Below are positions 42,239 through 46,571 of a stretch of DNA of 46,571 nucleotides, in pieces. The notes beneath the pieces were generated by a model, which did no database searches, was not told the DNA's origin, and was given only the letters and a program-made list of their open reading frames with translations. A program made the translations under genes and the position numbers. Each line of letters opens with the position of its first letter. The stretch's first letter is position 1. The DNA comes from Promethearchaeota archaeon (GTDB taxonomy: Archaea; Asgardarchaeota; Lokiarchaeia; Sigynarchaeales; SOKP01): NCBI GenBank assembly GCA_019058515.1, contig JAHPYY010000034.1, positions 1 through 46,571 on the forward strand. Reading direction: 5' to 3'.

Positions 42239-42499
42239 TTAAATTATTTCACTTGCATCAGGTTTGATAAATAGGAGATTATTACCGCGGATAAAAATCT
42301 CGTTATACTTAGCAATAGGACTTCCATCTAAAATTTCTACAACATCCTGTAGAATCATATTCATATAGGCGTCAATTTCTTTTAAAAATCCTTTATACTC
42401 AGTCCCATCTTTGAGTCGTAGTAAAATTTCTGAGTTTTGAGCATTTTGCAGAATATTTAGCGGATTTTTAGACTTGCCTTGAGAGATATTTTTCGACAT
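42239..42499 (-). CDS. Sm-like archaeal protein (LSm)
   Basis: 86 residues. Sm1 motif EILLRLKDGTEYKGFLKEID followed by YMNMILQDVVEI, Sm2 motif IFIRGNNLLFI (the RG dipeptide binds uridine). It would assemble into a heptameric RNA-binding ring. A Lys- and Asn-rich N-terminal extension of about 20 residues precedes the fold. Start ATG 42499. It converges on the phosphatase gene with a 40-nt gap. Confidence 0.94.
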   Translation of the reverse strand: MSKNISQGKSKNPLNILQNAQNSEILLRLKDGTEYKGFLKEIDAYMNMILQDVVEILDGSPIAKYNEIFIRGNNLLFIKPDASEII

Positions 42500-42631
42500 A
42501 CTTCCTAAAACCTTTAAACTTCACTAAAAAATATAATTATTAAATAAATTAGAATGTAATACTTTAAAGATAAATTTTTTTGAATTAAAACTTAATGCTA
42601 AGAAACAAAATAAAAAATATTTAGATCTAAT

Positions 42632-43234
42632 TTGGAGAACGATAATTTCAAGAAGAATTCAAAAACAGTGGATATGGGCTTTAAATACAACTCAACTTCA
42701 CAGTACTACGACAATAGATACGCGAATATTCAATTGGAAAAGTACCAATATATACTAAAAGATTTCAATTTGAAGAATACGGTCATTTTAGACGCTGGTT
42801 GTGGTACAGGATTGTTATATTCTTTTATATCAGAAAAAAAATCTCATCGTCAGTTTACAACGCTTCAATATGTAGGCATAGATGTGTCAAAAGAGATGTT
42901 GACAAGATTTAAAAAGAGAATTAAAAAACTGTATTCAAACGAAATTTTGGTAGAACTAGTTTTAGGTGATATTCAGAATCTCCCATTTAGAAAAAATGCG
43001 TTTAATGTAGTGCTCTCCGTAACAGCTATTCAAAATCTGGAAAATTTAGAGCAAGGCTTAATAGAGCTGTTAAATTCAACTAAACAATCGTGTGAATTGA
43101 GGATTTCTGTACTAAACAAAAAAGACATCCCCTTCAAACTAAAATCAGTATTTGCGCGGCATGGAAAGAAATACAGTGTAATAAATGATTCAAAAACTGA
43201 GGACTCAATTTTCATAGTCAACAATAAAAACTAA
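42632..43234 (+). CDS. Class I SAM-dependent methyltransferase
   Basis: 200 residues: NSTSQYYDNRYANIQLEKYQ, VILDAGCGTGLLYSFIS (motif I), VGIDVSKEMLTRFKKRI, LVLGDIQNLPFRKNAFNVVL (motifs III/IV) and a short C-terminal part ending IFIVNNKN. Type-11-like, substrate unknown. The start TTG 42632 has no clear Shine-Dalgarno sequence; the next ATG (MGFKYNS, about 15 codons on) is the alternative. It converges on the RIO2 gene with a 22-nt gap. Confidence 0.8.
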   Translation: MENDNFKKNSKTVDMGFKYNSTSQYYDNRYANIQLEKYQYILKDFNLKNTVILDAGCGTGLLYSFISEKKSHRQFTTLQYVGIDVSKEMLTRFKKRIKKLYSNEILVELVLGDIQNLPFRKNAFNVVLSVTAIQNLENLEQGLIELLNSTKQSCELRISVLNKKDIPFKLKSVFARHGKKYSVINDSKTEDSIFIVNNKN

Positions 43235-43256
43235 TTTGATATTCTCCACTTTTGTT

Positions 43257-44129
43257 TCAGAATGTACTTAATATTTGGTCCACATCACTCTCAATTCCGT
43301 ATTTCTTTCGAAAATAATTGCAAAGATTTTGAATGTCTTTTTTTAGAATCAATCCTGCGTTTGGATGATCGCTTGGAATAGACTGTAACCAATCGATTAT
43401 CAAGATTTTTCCCTCCTCATCCACAACGACATTAAATTCTCCTAGATCTCCGTGAATAAGATGAGCAGATTTAAAAATAATTCTTATTTGGGTTAAGATT
43501 TCTTCAAAAATATATAGGGGATCGTCAATGTCTTTGTAATATGCTAATTCCTTACCTCGTAAATACTCCATTACTAAGATGTGTCTATTAAAAGCTACTG
43601 GTTTAGGCGTGTCTAGGTTAAGCGAGTTTATCTGAGTTAATGCTCGAAATTCCTTTTCTGCAGCTAAACGGTTTATATATAACCAAGATAAGTGTTTTCG
43701 CTTTTCCCCTATCAAATCCCTGTACTTTTTAATGTTTTTAAAGCTGGTTCTCCCAATTCGATATATTTTTAACGCGTATATATTTTTGTGGTCGTCCATA
43801 CAACTATAGACATCTGATTCTTTTCCCTTACCTATAAGTGGTCCTAATTGGCTGATTTTGTTTTTTTCTACAAGAGCATGAAGTGCTAGTAGATCATATG
43901 CTTTAGAATTAAGAGTATACCCTATTTCGAATGTACTCGAGTTCCTTATTATTAAATCTAATTTGTGAACCTTATTCAACCGAAAAAGAGTTTCTTCAAT
44001 TTTATATCGAGAATAAAACTTGATGTTGTTTATTGTCACATATTCCGATCTCTTCATACCTAATTCTATTGCCATTAAAATCCTGAAATCTTCTTTTTCT
44101 AGTTCAAGTAAGAGATTAGCTGCTTTCAT
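43257..44129 (-). CDS. rio2: RIO2 atypical serine protein kinase/ATPase
   Basis: 290-residue RIO2, which in archaea and eukaryotes acts in small ribosomal subunit maturation. N-terminal winged helix (about 1-90, EDFRILMAIELGMKRSEYVT), then the RIO kinase domain: LIGKGKESDVYSCMDD (P-loop), YALKIYRIGRTSFK (catalytic Lys), LVMEYLRGKELAYYKD (hinge), HLIHGDLGEFNVVVDEEG (catalytic loop Asp) and ILIIDWLQSIPSDHPNA (metal-binding Asp; DWLQ in place of the usual DWPQ). Start ATG 44129. Confidence 0.95.
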   Translation of the reverse strand: MKAANLLLELEKEDFRILMAIELGMKRSEYVTINNIKFYSRYKIEETLFRLNKVHKLDLIIRNSSTFEIGYTLNSKAYDLLALHALVEKNKISQLGPLIGKGKESDVYSCMDDHKNIYALKIYRIGRTSFKNIKKYRDLIGEKRKHLSWLYINRLAAEKEFRALTQINSLNLDTPKPVAFNRHILVMEYLRGKELAYYKDIDDPLYIFEEILTQIRIIFKSAHLIHGDLGEFNVVVDEEGKILIIDWLQSIPSDHPNAGLILKKDIQNLCNYFRKKYGIESDVDQILSTF

Positions 44130-44148
44130 ATAACGGTTTTTCTAATTA

Positions 44149-44928
44149 TTAGAGAAAAATGTACTCTCGATACATACGAATAAAACCTATTAACTTGATA
44201 ACATTCGGAACACTAATAATTAAGCACGCAAATAGGTTTACGAAGAAGAAACTTACAATTTCAATAGGAGATATTACATAGAAATCGGAGGAAGACCCTT
44301 CTTGAAATATAAATAAAAACACCCCTTGAGTTAAGTAGATGGAAATGATAATGCTGATTAATACTGAAGTAATGGATATGATAATAATGTCATCTTCTCG
44401 CTCGAATACTCCTATAATGAAAATTAAAATGTAGACAAAAATATTAGTTAACACCGGGATTCTAAGGCCCAGCAACCAAATTTCGAATGTAGCTGAATCT
44501 ACACCCCCTATAACCAACCAATTAAATATCGAGCTTAAGAAACCTAAAAATGCAAATGAAAGCCCTATGCCTATCAGCTCTAACAACAAAAAAAGGCGAA
44601 TGGTAACCAATCTAGAGAATTTATATTTTTCAATAAATTCTTTTTCTTGGACGCCTTTGAGTAATTTATTTATTTGGTCTTTTACATTGGATGGCAATAG
44701 CTCACTATCTTCCAATTCTACTAATTTAAAATCACTGTAGTTGGTCAGCACACTTTTTAAGGAGGTTCTTGCTTTTATTAGCAAATTTTTAGTGATTTCT
44801 GGACCTTTCCACAGGAAAATTGATTTTCGTTCTTCGTCTAAGATAAGGCAAATATCGTGATAGAGCAAGTTGTCTTCAATTTCCTCGAAATTATCATTTT
44901 CATGATTATAAATGTAAGCTCTAAGCAT
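44149..44928 (-). CDS. Membrane protein with gelsolin-like N-terminal domain
   Basis: 259 residues. Residues about 1-85 are soluble and show the pattern of a gelsolin-superfamily module: DICLILDEERKSIFLWKGPE (the D-x-x-x-LD...IFLWxG strand pair), a helix (LLIKARTSLKSVLTNY) and FKLVELEDSELLP. Residues 105-255 contain four to five hydrophobic helices (for example LVTIRLFLLLELIGIGLSFA and IIIISITSVLISIIISIYLT). If right, the protein is a membrane-anchored gelsolin-like domain facing the cytoplasm, where it could touch actin-like filaments; the link is inference from pattern only. Start ATG 44928. It follows RIO2 by position but precedes it in transcription, with a 19-nt gap. Confidence 0.55.
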   Translation of the reverse strand: MLRAYIYNHENDNFEEIEDNLLYHDICLILDEERKSIFLWKGPEITKNLLIKARTSLKSVLTNYSDFKLVELEDSELLPSNVKDQINKLLKGVQEKEFIEKYKFSRLVTIRLFLLLELIGIGLSFAFLGFLSSIFNWLVIGGVDSATFEIWLLGLRIPVLTNIFVYILIFIIGVFEREDDIIIISITSVLISIIISIYLTQGVFLFIFQEGSSSDFYVISPIEIVSFFFVNLFACLIISVPNVIKLIGFIRMYREYIFL

Positions 44929-45032
44929 TAAGAGTAAAAAACAATTTTATCTTAATATTTTTTCTAGACCATCAAAATATTTGATAGAAAAAGACAGGGA
45001 AATAAAGAGGAGACTCTTTTAAGTCTTATAAA

Positions 45033-45932
45033 TTAGGAGTTATCAACTCGTTTCGATATTCTTTTCCATTGCTGGTCTATAAATTCCTTGTAACTCTGAA
45101 TATCTGTTTCCGATATGTTTCGAAATCTTCTTTGAGCTTTAAGATACTCCTCAATAGGTTTCCGTTTAGCAGGATCTAGGCATCTTTTACTGTCTTTTGA
45201 AAGGATAAATTCACCGTCAATAACTTCGTATAAAGGCCAGAATCCAGTTTGTACCGCAAGTCTTCCAATTTTTATCGTTTCTTTAGGTTCGTATCCCCAA
45301 CCTGGGGGACATGGACTTAATACATGGAAATACTTGGGCCCTTTTATGTTTCTTGCTTTTTGGAATTTTTCAAACATATCGAAAGGGTGTGAGGCGATAG
45401 TGGTTGCGACATAAGGGATTCCATGCGCTTCTAATATCCTAGGCATATCCTTTTTAGGACCAATCTTCCCTCCAGGAGTGGTGGTACTGTACGCTCCTAA
45501 CGGTGTTGAACCGCTCCTTTGGACGCCAGTGTTCATGTAAGCTTCGTTATCGTAGCAAGTAAAAATAAAATTCGTACCTCGTTCTACTGCTCCACTTAAC
45601 GCTTGAATGCCAATATCGGTCGTTCCACCGTCACCTGCGAAAGCGACCACACAAACCTCGTCGCCTAATCCTTTTTCCTCGAGCGAAGCAACGATTCCGG
45701 AAGCAGAAGCACCAGCAGATGCAAAAGGAGTGTTTAACACGGACACATTTAGAGTCGAAAACCCTTGCATTCCCGTCTGGACTGTACTGCATGATGCGGG
45801 AATCGTTAAAATAGTTTTAGGGCCGAGAGCCTTAAGCATTGTTCTTAAGATCAGTGCCATTCCACATCCAGCACAAGCTCTTGTACCAGGATTCATCAAT
45901 TCTTCTTCAGGAAGGTCTAAAACATTTACTAT
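45033..45932 (-). CDS. porB: 2-oxoacid (pyruvate):ferredoxin oxidoreductase beta subunit, probable AUA start
   Basis: 299 residues binding thiamine diphosphate, the half-site that decarboxylates pyruvate or a related 2-oxoacid. RACAGCGMALILR carries two Fe-S Cys, VCVVAFAGDGGTTDIGIQAL the GDG...TPP-binding region, YDNEAYMNTGVQRSGSTPLG follows it, and KYFHVLSPCPPGWGYEP carries another Cys. The first conventional start (TTG 45899, next to ATG 45896) loses VNVLDLPEEEL, the usual lead-in of the family. The frame opens at ATA 45930-45932, five bases after the porA stop and eight after GGAGGTG. No other start exists in frame, so AUA is preferred. Confidence 0.88.
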   Translation of the reverse strand: MVNVLDLPEEELMNPGTRACAGCGMALILRTMLKALGPKTILTIPASCSTVQTGMQGFSTLNVSVLNTPFASAGASASGIVASLEEKGLGDEVCVVAFAGDGGTTDIGIQALSGAVERGTNFIFTCYDNEAYMNTGVQRSGSTPLGAYSTTTPGGKIGPKKDMPRILEAHGIPYVATTIASHPFDMFEKFQKARNIKGPKYFHVLSPCPPGWGYEPKETIKIGRLAVQTGFWPLYEVIDGEFILSKDSKRCLDPAKRKPIEEYLKAQRRFRNISETDIQSYKEFIDQQWKRISKRVDNS

Positions 45933-45937
45933 GGTTA

Positions 45938-46570
45938 TTACACCTCCTTAAAATACATCGATTCGTCATAATTCTTCAATTTTTCCAATTGAAGACCTAT
46001 AAAGTCGGTCGTGTTATTCATGGTTCCAGATTCGAACTCATTAATTGCCTTTTTTACTCCGTTTACAATGTCTTGTGTGGTAATGTCGCGTCCTCCTAAG
46101 CCTACAATAAACCCTTTTACAAATGGCTTGCTATCGTTTAGGCAATATAGCGACGCTTTAAGCTCGTAACTAAGTACCCCCTCAAATCCATATCCAACAT
46201 CCCGATCAAACACTACTATAAGCTTAGCACTTTTTAACAATTCTCTTAAATGCGAGCTCGGGAAAGGCCTATAGAGTCTCAGGCTAACCAAACCTATATT
46301 CAAATTATCTTTCCGAAGTATTTTTAAAGCTTCTCTTGATTGTGATGCCACGGAACCCATTGCAAAGATCACAGTATCAGGATGGTCTTCCATGCTAACC
46401 TTTTTATATACACCATTCCCGTACGAACGACCAAAATTTTCATTGAATTGGTCGTGTACTTCCATAATAACTGGGATAGAGTTCTCTAACGCTTTTTGCA
46501 AGGCGTATCTATATTCGTAATACCCTGGAACAGTACCTTCCTCTCGTTCTCTAATGTGAGGAGTAGTAAC
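45938..46570 (-). CDS. porA: 2-oxoacid (pyruvate):ferredoxin oxidoreductase alpha subunit, C-terminal part
   Basis: About 210 residues of the alpha chain; the frame stays open to the window edge, so the N-terminal half lies outside. Visible: RYALQKALENSIPVIMEVHD, VIFAMGSVASQSREALKILR, NIGLVSLRLYRPFPSSHLRE (the domain that binds the TPP ring) and KLIVVFDRDVGYGFEG. The enzyme oxidises pyruvate (or another 2-oxoacid) to acyl-CoA with ferredoxin. The last codons hold the GGAGGTG Shine-Dalgarno sequence of porB, showing translational coupling. Gamma and delta chains are not in the window. Confidence 0.93.
   Translation of the reverse strand, partial: VTTPHIREREEGTVPGYYEYRYALQKALENSIPVIMEVHDQFNENFGRSYGNGVYKKVSMEDHPDTVIFAMGSVASQSREALKILRKDNLNIGLVSLRLYRPFPSSHLRELLKSAKLIVVFDRDVGYGFEGVLSYELKASLYCLNDSKPFVKGFIVGLGGRDITTQDIVNGVKKAINEFESGTMNNTTDFIGLQLEKLKNYDESMYFKEV
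45941..45947 (-). promoter_or_regulatory. Shine-Dalgarno sequence placing the porB AUA start
   Basis: aaGGAGGTG on the minus strand overlaps the end of porA, is followed by eight bases (including the porA TAA) and then ATA GTA AAT GTT, the porB reading frame. It is a near-perfect anti-16S match with ideal spacing to the AUA and none to the TTG 33 bases later. Confidence 0.65.
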
Positions 46571-46571
46571 C

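Noticed and set aside
45607..46099. Long + strand frames opposite porB/porA
   Set aside because: Mirror frames of strongly conserved minus-strand genes.
1..46571. tRNA, rRNA, CRISPR arrays, insertion sequences
   Set aside because: Looked for T-loop boxes, regularly spaced repeats and transposase motifs by eye; none seen.

Overview
The window is AT-rich archaeal DNA with short intergenic gaps. It is almost certainly from an Asgard archaeon. The archaeal core is clear: thermosome, RNA polymerase subunit D with ribosomal proteins L18e, L13 and S9, TrpRS of archaeal type, TrmI, Sm-like protein and RIO2 kinase. The Asgard assignment rests on a full-length Rag/Gtr-like GTPase with a C-terminal roadblock half (18036-18974), two roadblock/LC7 proteins in tandem (7115-8128), a membrane protein with a gelsolin-like N-terminus (44149-44928), a Clp1/Grc3-type RNA kinase and a eukaryote-type PPP phosphatase. 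There is no rRNA gene, so placement below phylum is not attempted. Both ends cut genes: PEP carboxykinase on the left, where the terminal bases are also a fold-back, and porA on the right.

Layout. 1-9.3 kb holds the start of PEP carboxykinase, a TrmB-type regulator divergent from a DtxR-type regulator, a GNAT acetyltransferase, a creatininase-family hydrolase, citrate synthase, a gingipain-like C25 protease, the roadblock pair and a second TrmB paralogue. 9.3-21.6 kb holds a membrane methyltransferase, a frameshifted 2-hydroxyacid dehydrogenase, thermosome, a Ca2+/cation exchanger, Lrp, HisI, TrpRS, a metallo-beta-lactamase, the Rag-like GTPase, YjbQ and the trmI/tRNA-binding-domain pair. 21.7-29.9 kb holds a COG1340-like coiled-coil protein, a MutY/Mig glycosylase, SHMT, the rpoD-rpl18e-rpl13-rps9 operon and the divergent aroA/aroC genes. 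30-37.7 kb holds a TudS/DUF1722 operon, an FMN-binding protein, Mut7-C, an FmdE-like protein, the Clp1-like kinase, a hydrolase and an acidic Cys protein. 37.8-46.6 kb holds a PLP enzyme, a DNA methyltransferase, the PPP phosphatase, Sm, RIO2, the gelsolin-like membrane protein and porB/porA.

The most interesting signal is in translation initiation. In four unrelated genes the conserved N-terminus runs upstream of the first ATG/GTG/TTG. It begins at AUA (porB, the tRNA-binding OB protein, the cation exchanger) or AUU (the HTH-roadblock protein), 5-8 nt behind a good Shine-Dalgarno sequence (only GGAG for the exchanger). This points to real use of AUA/AUU starts, or else to recurring consensus errors; the two can be told apart with reads or proteomics. 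A fifth gene (creatininase family) has its metal-binding N-terminus directly behind an in-frame amber codon.

A second signal is regulatory. Two TrmB paralogues are each divergent from another gene, and the two intergenic regions share a TTTATAT-GTTGA-GTCAC element over the forward promoter.
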